Source: Actinomycetota bacterium
GTDB lineage: Bacteria > Actinomycetota > Actinomycetes > Nanopelagicales > Nanopelagicaceae
Direction: 5' to 3'
DNA length: 64,000 nt
NCBI GenBank assembly: GCA_009726125.1
Contig: WLIT01000005.1
Location: forward strand, 1 to 64,000
In this document: piece after piece, positions 1-11,222 of the stretch
Numbering within the stretch: position 1 is the stretch's first letter
Layout of the letters: each line of letters opens with the position of its first letter
Program-made: the position numbers and the translations under genes
Notes under the pieces: generated by a model
What the model saw: only the letters and a program-made list of their open reading frames with translations
Databases searched by the model: none
Told to the model about the DNA's origin: nothing

Positions 1-128
1 TAATATTCAACTGGGAAGCAGAAGCAACTGATGTTGCATCTTTGATTCATGCCCACCCAACGCATTCTGAAGCTGTTGGCGAAGCGCACTTAGCACTTGC
101 TGGTAAACCACTACATTCACACGGGTAA
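1..128 (+). CDS. lpd: C-terminal end of dihydrolipoyl dehydrogenase (partial, truncated by window start)
   Basis: Frame 3 reads [41 protein letters not shown], typical of the lipoamide dehydrogenase C-terminus (HAHPT..E, LHSH); directly upstream of the E2 gene. Confidence 0.85.
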   Translation, partial: IFNWEAEATDVASLIHAHPTHSEAVGEAHLALAGKPLHSHG

Positions 129-142
129 CGGGAGAAAATAAA

Positions 143-1786
143 ATGACCTTTTCTGTAACGATGCCAGCTCTTGGCGAATCGGTAACTGAAGGAACTGTTA
201 CACGTTGGCTTAAAAACGAGGGCGATATGGTCGCTGTCGATGAGCCACTCCTAGAAGTTTCAACTGACAAAGTAGATACTGAAATTCCATCACCTGTCGC
301 AGGTATCTTGCAGAAAATTGTTGTTGCCGTTGATTCAACTGTTGCAGTTGGCGCCGAACTCGCAGTAATTGCTGATGGCGCAACTGGTGCCTCTGCACCT
401 GCACCTGTTGTTGCTGCGCCTGTGGTTCAAGCACCTGCCCCAGTTGCTCCAGTTGTTGCAGCTCCTGTTGTAGCTGCGCCTGTTGCAGTTGCTTCCTCAA
501 CCGGAACTATTGTGACAATGCCAGCACTCGGCGAATCAGTCACTGAAGGAACAGTTACGCGTTGGCTTAAAATCGTTGGCGATCAAGTAACTGCTGATGA
601 AGCCCTTCTCGAAGTTTCTACCGACAAAGTTGATACTGAAATTCCATCCCCTGCATCAGGAACGCTACTTTCAATCGATGTCGCAGTGGATTCAACTGTT
701 CCAGTTGGCGCCCGACTTGCGGTAATTGGTGGTGCAAACGCACCCGTCGCAGTCGCAGCTCCCGCTCCGGTTACTCCCGCGCCAGTAGTTGCTGCGCCAG
801 TAGTTGCTGCGCCAGCACCAATTAGAACTGCACCAGCTGCAGTTTCAAATGAAGATGCATATGTAACTCCTATTGTTCGTAAATTTGCTACTGAAAATAA
901 CGTTGATCTTTCCAAGGTAACTGGTACTGGAATTGGTGGTCGGATTCGTAAAGAAGATGTTCTAGCAGCCGCACCAAAAGCAGCCGCACCTACTTTCCAA
1001 TCTGCTCCAGTGGCTTCAGCTGGCGCTACTACAACTTCAGCATCCGCACCTGTCGCGGTTTCACCACTTCGCGGAACTACTGTGACAATGTCGCGACTTC
1101 GCAAAGTTATTGCAGAGCGCATGTTGGAATCACTTCACGTAAGTGCTCAGCTCACAACTGTTGTCGAAGTAGATGTAACTGCAATCGCAAGGCTGCGTGA
1201 TCGCGCAAAAGCTACATTCGAAGAGCGCGAAGGAACCAAACTCTCATTCTTGCCATTCTTTGCAGTTGCGGTCTGTGAGGCCCTAAAGCAGCATCCGGTT
1301 TTGAATTCATCTGTAACTGGTGACCAAATTACTTATCATGGCTCCGAACACCTTGGAATTGCGGTTGATACCGAACGCGGTCTTCTGGTTCCAGTAATTC
1401 GCGATGCCGGTGATTTAAATATGGGTGGCGTTGCCCGCAAGATTGCTGATGTCGCTGCAAGAACTCGAGACAATAAAATTTCACCTGATGAATTAGGTGG
1501 CGGAACTTTCACAATCACAAATACCGGAAGTCGCGGGGCACTTTTCGATACTCCTATTATTAACCAACCTCAAGTTGCAATTCTTGGCCTTGGCGCAGTT
1601 GTAAAACGTCCAGTGGTCATGAAGGGCACAGATGGCGGAGAAACGATTGCAGTTCGCTCAATGGTCTATCTAGGACTTTCATATGATCACCGAATTGTTG
1701 ATGGCGCAGATGCCGCTCGCTTCTTAGTCACTTTAAAGGATCGCTTAGAAGGTGGACGCTTCGAATCTGATTTAGGTCTCTCTTAA
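143..1786 (+). CDS. sucB: 2-oxoglutarate dehydrogenase E2 / dihydrolipoamide acyltransferase with two lipoyl domains
   Basis: Two lipoyl domains ([13 protein letters not shown] twice), Ala/Pro linkers, E3-binding domain ([32 protein letters not shown]), catalytic domain ending [15 protein letters not shown]. Confidence 0.95.
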   Translation: MTFSVTMPALGESVTEGTVTRWLKNEGDMVAVDEPLLEVSTDKVDTEIPSPVAGILQKIVVAVDSTVAVGAELAVIADGATGASAPAPVVAAPVVQAPAPVAPVVAAPVVAAPVAVASSTGTIVTMPALGESVTEGTVTRWLKIVGDQVTADEALLEVSTDKVDTEIPSPASGTLLSIDVAVDSTVPVGARLAVIGGANAPVAVAAPAPVTPAPVVAAPVVAAPAPIRTAPAAVSNEDAYVTPIVRKFATENNVDLSKVTGTGIGGRIRKEDVLAAAPKAAAPTFQSAPVASAGATTTSASAPVAVSPLRGTTVTMSRLRKVIAERMLESLHVSAQLTTVVEVDVTAIARLRDRAKATFEEREGTKLSFLPFFAVAVCEALKQHPVLNSSVTGDQITYHGSEHLGIAVDTERGLLVPVIRDAGDLNMGGVARKIADVAARTRDNKISPDELGGGTFTITNTGSRGALFDTPIINQPQVAILGLGAVVKRPVVMKGTDGGETIAVRSMVYLGLSYDHRIVDGADAARFLVTLKDRLEGGRFESDLGLS

Positions 1787-1788
1787 GA

Positions 1789-2694
1789 ATGGCCACTCGC
1801 CTACCTCCGCAACGTGTTGCGGTTACTGGTGCTTCCGGATTAATCGGAACTGCTTTAGTTGGTCATCTCCGAAACGAGGGCCACACTGTTCAACGATTCG
1901 TGCGCCGACCTGCCATTGCGAGAGATGAAATAACTTGGGATCCAATCGCGGGAACTATTGATTTATCTGCCCTAGAGGGCGTTGACGCGGTGATTCATTT
2001 AGCTGGAGCTGGGGTTGGTGATAAACGTTGGACTAAGAAATATAGATCCACAATTTTGAATTCACGATTACTTGGTACAACCGCAATCGCAAATGCAGTT
2101 GCAACTGTGAAACCATCTGTGTTTATTTCGGCAAGTGCAATCGGTTGGTATGGCGAAACTGGTAATCGAGCCGTCACGGAAAATGATCGTGGTGGTGACG
2201 ATTTTCTCGCCGCAGTTTGTCGCGAATGGGAAGGCGTTGCTGATTTAGCTGGCGATGTTCGAACCGTAAAGATTCGTACTGGCTTAGTTTTAGACCCAAC
2301 AGGTGGCGCACTAGGTCGCATGATTCCACTATTTAGACTTGGTCTTGGTGGCAAGCTCGGAAATGGAAAACAGTGGTGGTCTTGGATTACATTGCATGAC
2401 CAAGTTCGCGCAATCTGTCACCTAATGGAATCAAGAGTTTCTGGCCCTGTGAATTTAACTTCACCTAACCCCGCAACCAATCAAGAATTTACCGCGGCAC
2501 TTGCCCGGGCAATGCACCGTCCCGCACTATTCCCAGCTCCGGGCTTTGCTCTCAAATTAGCGCTAGGTGGTTTCTCTTCCGAGATTTTAGGTTCGAAGAA
2601 AATTTTGCCTGAAGTTTTGATTAATGACGAATTCATTTTTGACTATCCTCATTTAACAACCGCACTCGAAACCTTGGTACAGCCAGTTAAATAA
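1789..2694 (+). CDS. TIGR01777-type NAD-dependent epimerase/dehydratase family protein
   Basis: N-terminal VTGASGLIGTALVGHL, HLAGAGVGDKRW, SASAIGWYG motifs. Confidence 0.88.
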   Translation: MATRLPPQRVAVTGASGLIGTALVGHLRNEGHTVQRFVRRPAIARDEITWDPIAGTIDLSALEGVDAVIHLAGAGVGDKRWTKKYRSTILNSRLLGTTAIANAVATVKPSVFISASAIGWYGETGNRAVTENDRGGDDFLAAVCREWEGVADLAGDVRTVKIRTGLVLDPTGGALGRMIPLFRLGLGGKLGNGKQWWSWITLHDQVRAICHLMESRVSGPVNLTSPNPATNQEFTAALARAMHRPALFPAPGFALKLALGGFSSEILGSKKILPEVLINDEFIFDYPHLTTALETLVQPVK

Positions 2695-3853
2695 TTGCTA
2701 GTGCAACTTTTCGACCAGATCGCATCGCACCATTTTGTGATGGGACACTTCGATGGTCTCCTGCGACAAAAATTCCATTCGCGATTTCAGGATTGCGATC
2801 TAATACCAAGAGGTCGCTTCTAAAAGGTAATGATTGTTTAATTTCATATCGCGCTGCAAGATCCCAGTTTCGAGTCTCGCACTGCCAGATTTTAGATAGC
2901 GCTTTCCGGACTTCACTCTCTGATATCGGAGCAATTGTCGTACTGGAAATTAAATTTATTCCCATTGGTGCATAGCTTCTTGCGACGTTTGAAATCAAAA
3001 GTGAATTAACCAGCGGGCTCTTCGGATCCAACGCCAGGTAATCGCCATCAATAAGTTCTTCAGAAGTACTGTGATACCAAGTTGTAGAACTTAGGGTTTT
3101 TGGAATTGGTCCCAGATCTAACATCTGTGCGGCGGTAGTTAAATCGGTTGCGACAACTACCGAATCACAATTAATCGTTCCAAAATTTCCACGAACACTC
3201 CCCTGCTTTACCTCATCAACACGCGCGCTCAAATTTAGTTTTAATACTTGATCGGACATCCCTTGAGTTAAAGCACCTACGCCTTGGGAAGGGATCCCGG
3301 GGCGCCCAAGAATAAATGAGCGCATAACTTCTTTTGCGATATCGGTTCGGATCAAATCTGGATCTGTTAAGAAAACTCCTCGCAAGAATGGGGAAAGGAC
3401 CCGTGAATATATTTCTTGGAATTTGCTTGCGCATTCACCTAGGTTTCGACCACCAGGATTACCGAATAGGAAATTTACAAAGTTTATCTTCTCGGAGACA
3501 GTTCCAACGGTCAAAGTATTTAATTTGTGATCTAGCCCAACCTTCAGATTTTCATTGCCTTCGATTATCCGCAAATTACTAAAAATTTCATTGAACTCAA
3601 TACCCGACAGCGCATCTAACCTTTTAATTTCAGAATAATTTGGATTAATAACTTGGAATCCATGGTCAAATAAGTACCCATTTACTGAATCAGTCTTAAC
3701 TCGTCCACCAACTCGATCGCTCGCTTCAAGTACGGTAACTTCAATTCCAGAACGTTGCAGATAGATGGCACAGGTTAGACCTGCTAGTCCAGCGCCAACT
3801 ACTACAACAGATTTACTCACTTGCCGTGGAATTGAAGCTTTGAGGGCCACCAA
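2687..3853 (-). CDS. FAD-dependent amine-oxidase-like oxidoreductase
   Basis: VVVVGAGLAGLTCAIYLQRSGIEVTVLEASDRVGGRVKTD dinucleotide-binding motif; C-terminal GIFVAGDHRSVPSQNGAMRSGRKVA. Confidence 0.85.
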   Translation of the reverse strand: MVALKASIPRQVSKSVVVVGAGLAGLTCAIYLQRSGIEVTVLEASDRVGGRVKTDSVNGYLFDHGFQVINPNYSEIKRLDALSGIEFNEIFSNLRIIEGNENLKVGLDHKLNTLTVGTVSEKINFVNFLFGNPGGRNLGECASKFQEIYSRVLSPFLRGVFLTDPDLIRTDIAKEVMRSFILGRPGIPSQGVGALTQGMSDQVLKLNLSARVDEVKQGSVRGNFGTINCDSVVVATDLTTAAQMLDLGPIPKTLSSTTWYHSTSEELIDGDYLALDPKSPLVNSLLISNVARSYAPMGINLISSTTIAPISESEVRKALSKIWQCETRNWDLAARYEIKQSLPFRSDLLVLDRNPEIANGIFVAGDHRSVPSQNGAMRSGRKVALAII

Positions 3854-6024
3854 ACCTTTGGGCCGATTTCATGGACCAAAGCTGGAACCAGAATAGAACG
3901 GACCAACATGGTGTCTAGTAGAACTCCGAAGCCAACTGCAAATCCAAGTTCGGCTAGGAAAACAAGTGGCAAGATTCCTAGAACTGCGAAGGTCGCAGCA
4001 AGAACAATTCCTGCTGACGTAATCACACCACCGGTAACTGTTAGTGCCTTGGTCATGCCTGCGCGAGTTCCCATCTTCTGCGCCTCTTCGCGCACTCGAG
4101 TCATCAGGAATATGTTGTAGTCGATACCAAGTGCGACTAGGAAAATGAAGGCAAAGAGTGGGAATGATGGATCAGCGCCCTTAAAGTGGAAAATATGGTT
4201 GAAGACAACCGCACAAGCTCCGAGCGTTGCAAAGAATGAAATAACAACCGTGCCGAGCAGTAAGACGGCTGCATATATTGAACGAAGTAGTAAACCTAGA
4301 ATAATTGCAATTATAAACAGAACAACAGGAATTATCAGATTTCGATCGTGTTTCGATGCCTGATTAATGTCATAACTAACGGAGGTCGATCCACCAACGA
4401 GAATTGTTGAATCCAACTTCTCCATCTCGGCTCGAAGCCCAGGAATCATTGCAATAGCTTGCTTTGAATCTGGCGCATATTTAAGTGTCACATTTAGCAG
4501 AATATTTCCACCAACAATTTTTGTCGGAGGTAACGGTTGACCCTCAACAATTTGTCCTTCAACCATAGGCGCGACTGAATCAACTCCTGAATTTTTCTGC
4601 AAAGTTGCTATCGCCTTCTCGGCTAAATCAGCTTTCAAAACAACTTGAGTTGGTTGACCTTGACCACCAGGGAAATGCTTCAACAACTCTTCCTGACCCA
4701 CTACGGAATCAGTGCGCTTGGTGAAGGAATCAATAGTTGAAAGCCCAGTTGCATTTAACGTTGAAGATAATCCAGTAAGAATTATCAGAACTGCAGTCGC
4801 GCCAACCCAATACTTACGTGGGTGACGAGCAGTTGCCGCGGCAACTTTCGCCCAAGAACCACTTAGTCTTTCATCGGCGCCACCAAAGCGTGCAACTTTT
4901 GGCCAGAAAATCCAGCGACCAAAGATCATGAGAAGTGCTGGAAGAAGTGTTAGAACTGTAATCATTGAACAAACAATTCCGATGGCGCCGATAGGGCCAA
5001 GGCCGCGGTTGTTATTTAATTGGCTCAGAAGAAGAACTAGAAGTCCAATAGTTACTGTACTTCCTGATGCAACGATTGGTTCAACAACACCGCGCCAAGC
5101 TATCTTCATAGCGTCATAACGTGATTCATGTAGGTGAAGTTCTTCGCGGTATCTAGCAATAAGAAGAAGTGCGTAGTCCGTCGCTGCACCGAGCACCAGA
5201 ACCGAGAGAATTCCTTGCGATTGACCATCAAGAGTTATCACATTGTTCTTTGCCAAAATATAAATTACGCCACCTGCAAGTGTGAGTGCCAATCCGGCGG
5301 TCATAAGCGGAAGGATCCAGAGAACTGGTGAGCGATAAACAATAATCAAAATAATCGCAACAACACCACCGGTTGTAAGTAATAGGGCCGAGTCAATACT
5401 TCCAAAGGCTCCGAAGAGATCGGCAAGAATTCCAGCAAAACCGGTTGTATGAGTAACAAAACCATTGCTCTTCGCATATCCATTTGCGTAGTAACGAATT
5501 GCATCTACAAGACCAGGCAGAGCGGGCTCTTTTCCATCTGGTAGTAATTCAGTTGCAATCTGAACGCTGATTGGGAAGCTAGCAAGAATCGCTTTTCCAT
5601 CTTGGGATGGGAAGGCAACAATTGGCGCACCTTTTATAAAATAGTTAGAGATTGGAATTGAGATTTCTTTTCCATTATCGTCTTTAAGCAGCTTGCCATC
5701 AGTGTGAACTAATAATTTACTTCCCAAAGTTTGAGCAAATGCTTGCGAAGATGCAATGCGCTCAGGAGTGACCTCACCAGTGAAGAGAACGAGAGCCGGA
5801 ATTTGATCATTTGCGCTATCTGAAAATTTCGCGATTGCATTTGCAGCGCGAGTTGCTTCAGATTCAGGGGGCAAGAATGAGGAGTTGTTATTCTCTTGAA
5901 CCGTCGAAAGCTTTCCAAAGAGGGGCCCGGTAAACCCGGATATAGACATCCAAAGAATCACGACGACTATGGCTAACCAGAGGGGTTTGCGGCCTTTTAT
6001 TTTTGAGGCTTCTTTCGAAAACAT
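3817..6024 (-). CDS. MMPL/RND family transporter
   Basis: 735 aa, many TM segments, GAATDYALLLIARYREEL and LGIDYNIFLMTRVREE motifs. Confidence 0.92.
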   Translation of the reverse strand: MFSKEASKIKGRKPLWLAIVVVILWMSISGFTGPLFGKLSTVQENNNSSFLPPESEATRAANAIAKFSDSANDQIPALVLFTGEVTPERIASSQAFAQTLGSKLLVHTDGKLLKDDNGKEISIPISNYFIKGAPIVAFPSQDGKAILASFPISVQIATELLPDGKEPALPGLVDAIRYYANGYAKSNGFVTHTTGFAGILADLFGAFGSIDSALLLTTGGVVAIILIIVYRSPVLWILPLMTAGLALTLAGGVIYILAKNNVITLDGQSQGILSVLVLGAATDYALLLIARYREELHLHESRYDAMKIAWRGVVEPIVASGSTVTIGLLVLLLSQLNNNRGLGPIGAIGIVCSMITVLTLLPALLMIFGRWIFWPKVARFGGADERLSGSWAKVAAATARHPRKYWVGATAVLIILTGLSSTLNATGLSTIDSFTKRTDSVVGQEELLKHFPGGQGQPTQVVLKADLAEKAIATLQKNSGVDSVAPMVEGQIVEGQPLPPTKIVGGNILLNVTLKYAPDSKQAIAMIPGLRAEMEKLDSTILVGGSTSVSYDINQASKHDRNLIIPVVLFIIAIILGLLLRSIYAAVLLLGTVVISFFATLGACAVVFNHIFHFKGADPSFPLFAFIFLVALGIDYNIFLMTRVREEAQKMGTRAGMTKALTVTGGVITSAGIVLAATFAVLGILPLVFLAELGFAVGFGVLLDTMLVRSILVPALVHEIGPKVWWPSKLQFHGK

Positions 6025-6091
6025 GCCGTGCCTTTCGCTTTATTGACTCTTTAATTGGTTTAGACGCGAAGGTTACCTTAGGCTCAGGCCC

Positions 6092-6757
6092 ATGTACGCG
6101 GAGAATTCGAACCTAGGGGTTAAAGCCAACCCTATATTGGTTGAACATTTAGGTCTCATTGAATATCAGAAGGCCTGGGATTACCAACGTGAAATCCAAG
6201 CCGGCGTTATCGAGGGCAGCCTTCCGAATACCTTAATTTTATTGGAACACCCATCGGTCTATACCGCAGGCCGCAGAACTGAAACACATGAACGCCCAAT
6301 TGATGGCACTCCAGTTATCGATGTCGATCGTGGTGGAAAAATCACTTGGCATGGCGAAGGTCAATTAATTGGCTATCCGATTATTAAATTACGTAACCGA
6401 AATGATGTCGTGGGCTTTGTTCGCGAAGTTGAAACTGCACTTATTGAAGCGTGCACCGAACTCGGACTCACTACGACAAGATATTGTGAACGCAGCGGTG
6501 TCTGGATTCGAGATGCAAAGGGAGATCGCAAGCTCGTAGCTATCGGAATTCGCGTAGCAAAAGGCGTTACCATGCATGGCTTCGCGCTAAATGTGAATCC
6601 GGATTTGACAGCATTCAATCGGATTTCACCATGCGGTTTGACTGACACAAGTGTGACTTCACTTGCACAAGAACTTGGATGCGAAGTATTGGTTGAAGAA
6701 GTTATGCCCATCGTTGAGCGACATTTACTTAATGCACTAGATCGGATCGCCGAATGA
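6092..6757 (+). CDS. lipB: lipoyl(octanoyl) transferase
   Basis: [54 protein letters not shown]. Confidence 0.96.
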   Translation: MYAENSNLGVKANPILVEHLGLIEYQKAWDYQREIQAGVIEGSLPNTLILLEHPSVYTAGRRTETHERPIDGTPVIDVDRGGKITWHGEGQLIGYPIIKLRNRNDVVGFVREVETALIEACTELGLTTTRYCERSGVWIRDAKGDRKLVAIGIRVAKGVTMHGFALNVNPDLTAFNRISPCGLTDTSVTSLAQELGCEVLVEEVMPIVERHLLNALDRIAE

Positions 6758-7683
6758 CACTTGCACCCGAAGGTCGACCATTACTCCGTATTGAAGCGCG
6801 AAATGCCGCGGTTCCAATCGAACGCAAACCTGAGTGGATTAAAACTCGAGCAATCATGGGTCCGGAGTACACCGCTCTTCGCTCACTCGTAGCAAAAGAA
6901 GGTTTACATACCGTCTGCCAAGAAGCAGCGTGTCCTAATATCTTTGAATGTTGGGAAGATCGCGAAGCAACATTTTTGATTGGTGGCGAGAAGTGCACAC
7001 GTCGTTGCGACTTCTGCAATATAGATACCGGGAAGCCCGATCCCCTAGACCGCGATGAACCTCGTCGTGTTGCTGAATCTGTTCAAACCATGCAACTCAA
7101 ATATGCAACTATCACTGGTGTTACTCGTGATGACTTAGATGATGAGGGCGCTTGGCTTTACGCCGAGACCATTAGAAAAGTTCACGAATTAAATCCAGGA
7201 ACTGGCGTAGAAATGCTTGCACCAGATTTCAGCGGTAAATCAATCTTTCTAAATGAAGTTTTCGAAACCCGCCCAGAAGTATTTGCGCATAATCTGGAAA
7301 CTGTTCCACGTATCTTTAAGCGAATCCGCCCCGCATTCCGCTATGAACGCTCGCTCGATGTAATCTCTCAAGCTCGTGCTTACGGGCTCATTACTAAATC
7401 AAATCTAATTCTTGGCATGGGAGAAACTCGCGAAGAAGTTACCCAGGCACTTGTTGATCTGCACGCCGCTGGGTGCGATTTGATAACCATTACCCAATAT
7501 CTACGTCCAACGCCAAAGCACCACCCTGTTGAACGTTGGGTCAAGCCAAATGAATTTGTTGAGCTAAGCGCAGAAGCCGAAGCTATTGGCTTTGCTGGTG
7601 TTATGAGCGGTCCCCTAGTTCGATCCAGTTACCGCGCTGGGCGTTTATACAAGCAAGCCCAAGATAAGCGTGCCAATATTTAA
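6754..7683 (+). CDS. lipA: lipoyl synthase (radical SAM)
   Basis: [13 protein letters not shown] and [10 protein letters not shown] motifs; overlaps lipB by 4 bp. Confidence 0.97.
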   Translation: MTLAPEGRPLLRIEARNAAVPIERKPEWIKTRAIMGPEYTALRSLVAKEGLHTVCQEAACPNIFECWEDREATFLIGGEKCTRRCDFCNIDTGKPDPLDRDEPRRVAESVQTMQLKYATITGVTRDDLDDEGAWLYAETIRKVHELNPGTGVEMLAPDFSGKSIFLNEVFETRPEVFAHNLETVPRIFKRIRPAFRYERSLDVISQARAYGLITKSNLILGMGETREEVTQALVDLHAAGCDLITITQYLRPTPKHHPVERWVKPNEFVELSAEAEAIGFAGVMSGPLVRSSYRAGRLYKQAQDKRANI

Positions 7684-8438
7684 TGCGCGATTTTGTTTAT
7701 CCGCCAGTTGTTCTTTTCATAAAGGGAGTTTGGAAATACCTAGGACTGCAATTTAAATTCACTGGTGTAGAAAATATTCCAGAAGATGGTGGCGCAATCC
7801 TTGCAATCAACCACATCGGATATTTGGATTTTGCACTTACTGGAACTGCAGCTCTGCCAAGAAAGAGATACGTGAGATTTATGGCGAAAAAAGAGATCTT
7901 TGATCATAAAATAGCTGGTCCCTTAATGCGCGGAATGCACCATATTTCTGTAGATCGATCAAGTGGCTCAAGTTCTTTTGTTGCTGCTCTGCGCTACCTG
8001 CGTAGCGGTGAAATTGTTGGAATATTTCCAGAAGCAACAATTAGTCGCAGCTTTGAAATCAAAGAGTTAAAAACTGGTGCAGTTCGCTTAGCCATGGGGT
8101 CGGATACACCGATCATCCCAACTATCGTTTGGGGCAGTCAAAGAATAATTACCAAGAAAGTTAAAGCGAATTGGAAACGCAATAGATTCCCAATCACAGT
8201 GGCATTTGGCGAACAGTTCATAGTAAAGAAAGGTGAAGATGTAGATGCTGCCGAAGCCGAACTTCGCCGCTTGATGAAGGAGTTATTGGTGAAAGTTCAG
8301 AGTGAATATCCAGATTCTCATAAGGGTCAACGTTGGGCACCTGCTCGTTTAGGTGGAACTGCACCTACCCCTGAGCAAGTTGAAATAGAATGGGCCGAGC
8401 ATTTAAGAGAGAAAGCAAATAAAGAGGAGAGAGCGTAA
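7683..8438 (+). CDS. 1-acyl-sn-glycerol-3-phosphate acyltransferase family protein
   Basis: NHIGYLDF (NHX4D-like) and GIFPEATISRS acyltransferase motifs. Confidence 0.88.
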   Translation: MRDFVYPPVVLFIKGVWKYLGLQFKFTGVENIPEDGGAILAINHIGYLDFALTGTAALPRKRYVRFMAKKEIFDHKIAGPLMRGMHHISVDRSSGSSSFVAALRYLRSGEIVGIFPEATISRSFEIKELKTGAVRLAMGSDTPIIPTIVWGSQRIITKKVKANWKRNRFPITVAFGEQFIVKKGEDVDAAEAELRRLMKELLVKVQSEYPDSHKGQRWAPARLGGTAPTPEQVEIEWAEHLREKANKEERA

Positions 8439-9136
8439 TGGCGTTATTTAAGAGAAAGGCAAAGGCCCAGGCCGTTGCTGGCGAAAAGCAAGGGCAGATG
8501 AAGGTTCTGAAAGATGCATTTCGCTTAGTTCGCAAACATAAGCCGATCGCTTATCTTTGGGTGGCGCTGGCTTTTACCGTAACTCTTTGTGCTGGAGTAA
8601 TAATTGGAATTAACTTCGACCATCCAGTTTATTTCACAATAATTTCGATTCCACTTGCAGTACTGCTTGCATTCTTTATTTTTACCCGTCAGGCAAACAC
8701 CGCGGCTTTTATCTCTATTCAAGATCAAATGGGTGCAGGTGCATCTGTCTTGATGGCAATTAGAAAAGGCTTCACAACGACTGCTGCAGTAAGTGTTTCT
8801 CGCAACCAAGATATGGTCCATCGCAGTGTTGGCCGTGCGGGAATCGTTCTAGTTGGCGAAGGCAGCCCTGCCGTTCGCGCACTTATGCAGGATGAACGCC
8901 GCAAGATGGAGCGATTTTTACCAGGGGTGCAATTATCCGAAGTTATTGTTGGCGATGGATCTGGCCAAGTTCCGCTACGTAAATTACAGAAGCACCTAAA
9001 GAAGCTTCCGAAGAAACTCTCCAAGGTTCAAGTTCGTGAAGTTCGTAATCGCTTAAAGGGCGTTGGTGGCTTAAGTATGCCGATTCCAAAAGGCCCAATG
9101 CCTATGAATCGCAATGCAAAAATTCCTAAGCGTTAA
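8438..9136 (+). CDS. DUF4191 family membrane protein
   Basis: Two TM helices, FISIQDQMGAGASVL, VGRAGIVLVGEG; adjacent to lipA as in many actinobacteria. Confidence 0.8.
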   Translation: MALFKRKAKAQAVAGEKQGQMKVLKDAFRLVRKHKPIAYLWVALAFTVTLCAGVIIGINFDHPVYFTIISIPLAVLLAFFIFTRQANTAAFISIQDQMGAGASVLMAIRKGFTTTAAVSVSRNQDMVHRSVGRAGIVLVGEGSPAVRALMQDERRKMERFLPGVQLSEVIVGDGSGQVPLRKLQKHLKKLPKKLSKVQVREVRNRLKGVGGLSMPIPKGPMPMNRNAKIPKR

Positions 9137-9480
9137 ATCCGAGAATCTCTCACAACAACTGAATTTGTAATCCAGTCATGAAGTCCTCGCCCTTCGCGGG
9201 TAAAGACGGCTGGAAGAACTAAGCAAATCAGGAAAGTTCTAAGTAATATTTTTAACGGTGGAACAATGCCGTAAGCTGTGAAGTCAACAACTCGCATTTT
9301 TAAAATTCTCTGGCCCGCCGAAGCCTGTAGCAAGGTTGTCAAAATACTTACCTCAAAGAAGAAGATGGCCAATATCGTGACCGATTTGGAATCGAAGCCA
9401 ATCAAGTTTGCAACCACTGAACACATGGCCCAATCGATTGCCAGCGCTAAGAATCTTCGACCCAGCCCAACGATTTCCAT
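9133..9480 (-). CDS. RDD family membrane protein
   Basis: GLGRRFLALAIDWAMCSVVA...GRGLHDWITNSVVVRD. Confidence 0.85.
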   Translation of the reverse strand: MEIVGLGRRFLALAIDWAMCSVVANLIGFDSKSVTILAIFFFEVSILTTLLQASAGQRILKMRVVDFTAYGIVPPLKILLRTFLICLVLPAVFTREGRGLHDWITNSVVVRDSRI

Positions 9481-9568
9481 GCGCTAAGGCTAATCGCTCC
9501 CCTCAATTGAGCCCACTTTTGCCTATTAGGGGGAAGAAGGGGACAGAAGGGGGAAGAAGAAACATAAA

Positions 9569-9586
9569 TGTAACAATTCGGTTAAC
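9569..9586 (+). promoter_or_regulatory. Candidate GlnR-like operator upstream of glnA
   Basis: TGTAAC-aattcg-GTTAAC; resembles the actinobacterial GlnR box GTnAC-n6-GAAAC in the first half-site, only partly in the second. Confidence 0.4.
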
Positions 9587-9687
9587 CCTTTTTTACTTGA
9601 ACCGCCTATATTTTCCCCATAACGAACCAAATTGGTGGGCTCGGCGAAGCGTCCATCCAAGAGGGCTAATCCTAAATCGGGAGAGAA

Positions 9688-11118
9688 ATGTTTAAGAATT
9701 CTGCAGAAGTTTTTGCTTACATCAAGAAAGAGAATGTAAAGCTTGTTGATGTTCGTTTTATCGATCTTCCAGGTATCCAACACCACTTCAACGTTCCAGT
9801 TGAATCATTTGACGAAGCAGTTTTCACTGACGGTCTGATGTTCGACGGTTCTTCAATCCGTGGTTTCCAAGCAATTCACGAATCAGATATGAAGTTGCTG
9901 CCTATTCCAGAGTCAGCATTCATCGATCCATTCCGTGATGTAAAAACTTTGGTAATTCTCTTCTCAGTTCACAACCCAATCGATGACACTCCTTATTCTC
10001 GTGATCCTCGCGGTGTAGTGACAAAGGCAGTTGAATACTTAAAGGGAACTGGAATTGCAGATACTGCATTCTTCGCACCAGAAGCCGAGTTCTATGTATT
10101 TGATGCAATTCGTTTCAAGACTGGCATGAACGAGTCTTTCCACCACATCGATTCATATGAAGGCGCATGGAACACTGGTGTTGAATACGATCCAGATGGC
10201 ACACCTAACCGTGGATATCGAACACGTATCAAGGGTGGATATTTCCCAGTTTCTCCAACCGATCAATTCGCAGATCTTCGCGATCAGATGGTTATGAAAC
10301 TTGGCGAGGCCGGACTGCTTGTAGAGCGTTCACACCACGAAGTTGGAACTGCAGGACAGATGGAAATTAACTATCGCTTCTCAGATATTTTATCTGCCGG
10401 CGATGACGTTATGAAGTTTAAATACATCATTAAGAACACCGCATGGGAAGTTGGCAAGACCGCAACTTTCATGCCAAAGCCACTGTTCGGTGACAACGGT
10501 TCTGGTATGCACGTTCATCAATCACTTTGGAAAGATGGCAAGCCATTGTTCTTCGGTGATGGATATGGCGATCTTTCAGATATGGCTCGTTGGTACGTCG
10601 GTGGACTTCTAAAGCATGCACCTTCGTTGCTTGCATTTACCAACCCAACAGTTAACTCATACCGTCGCTTGGTTCCAGGATACGAAGCACCAGTAAATCT
10701 TGTTTACTCTGCACGTAACCGTTCTGCGTGTATTCGTATCCCAATCACTGGGTCGAATCCAAAGGCAAAGCGCATCGAATTCCGTTGTCCAGATCCGTCA
10801 TCAAACCCATACCTGGCATTCGCTGCAATGCTTATGGCCGGACTAGATGGAATCCAAAATAAGATCGAACCACCAAAGCCAGTTGATAAAGACTTGTACG
10901 AATTAGAGGGCGATGAAGCAGCCTCTATTCAGCAAGTGCCTGGATCGCTTGATGCGGTTCTAGATAACCTAGAAGCCGATCACGAGTTCTTGCTTAAGGG
11001 TGGCGTATTCACAAAGGATCTAATCGAAACTTGGATTACTTGGAAGCGCAAGGAAGAAGTGGATTATGTCCGCTTGCGTCCACATCCAGCAGAGTTCGAA
11101 CTTTATTACGACCTCTAA
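9688..11118 (+). CDS. glnA: glutamine synthetase type I
   Basis: [70 protein letters not shown]. Confidence 0.97.
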   Translation: MFKNSAEVFAYIKKENVKLVDVRFIDLPGIQHHFNVPVESFDEAVFTDGLMFDGSSIRGFQAIHESDMKLLPIPESAFIDPFRDVKTLVILFSVHNPIDDTPYSRDPRGVVTKAVEYLKGTGIADTAFFAPEAEFYVFDAIRFKTGMNESFHHIDSYEGAWNTGVEYDPDGTPNRGYRTRIKGGYFPVSPTDQFADLRDQMVMKLGEAGLLVERSHHEVGTAGQMEINYRFSDILSAGDDVMKFKYIIKNTAWEVGKTATFMPKPLFGDNGSGMHVHQSLWKDGKPLFFGDGYGDLSDMARWYVGGLLKHAPSLLAFTNPTVNSYRRLVPGYEAPVNLVYSARNRSACIRIPITGSNPKAKRIEFRCPDPSSNPYLAFAAMLMAGLDGIQNKIEPPKPVDKDLYELEGDEAASIQQVPGSLDAVLDNLEADHEFLLKGGVFTKDLIETWITWKRKEEVDYVRLRPHPAEFELYYDL

Positions 11119-11128
11119 GAAATTCCAC

Positions 11129-11163
11129 AGAAGGGCCCTCCAAGAAATTGGGGGGGCTTTTTT
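11129..11163 (+). terminator. Rho-independent terminator after glnA
   Basis: GCCCTCC-aagaaatt-GGGGGGC followed by TTTTTT. Confidence 0.8.
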
Positions 11164-11205
11164 ATTTCAAGTCGCGCAGGGCTTCACCATAAGGTATTTT
11201 TCTAC

Positions 11206-11222
11206 TTGCAAATTATTCGCAT
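11206..11222 (+). promoter_or_regulatory. Candidate Nur (nickel uptake regulator) box
   Basis: TTGCAA-attat-TCGCAT, near-palindromic; matches tTGCaa-N5-ttGCAA fully in the left half and 4/6 in the right half; 30 bp before a NiCoT permease start codon. Confidence 0.45.

Noticed and set aside
7-500. Minus-strand ORFs opposite sucB (87 and 96 aa), Gln/Leu-rich
   Set aside because: Antisense shadow of the repetitive Ala/Pro-coding lipoyl and linker regions; no plausible domain
400-830. VVAAPV-type repeats as a microsatellite of interest
   Set aside because: Normal flexible Ala/Pro linker of E2 acyltransferases
583-1122. 179-aa minus-strand ORF inside sucB
   Set aside because: Low-complexity Ala/Thr/Gly composition mirrors the sense codons; the sense strand is unambiguous SucB
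5134-5331. 65-aa Cys/Lys-rich ORF opposite MMPL gene
   Set aside because: Antisense to a conserved TM-coding region; no RBS or domain support
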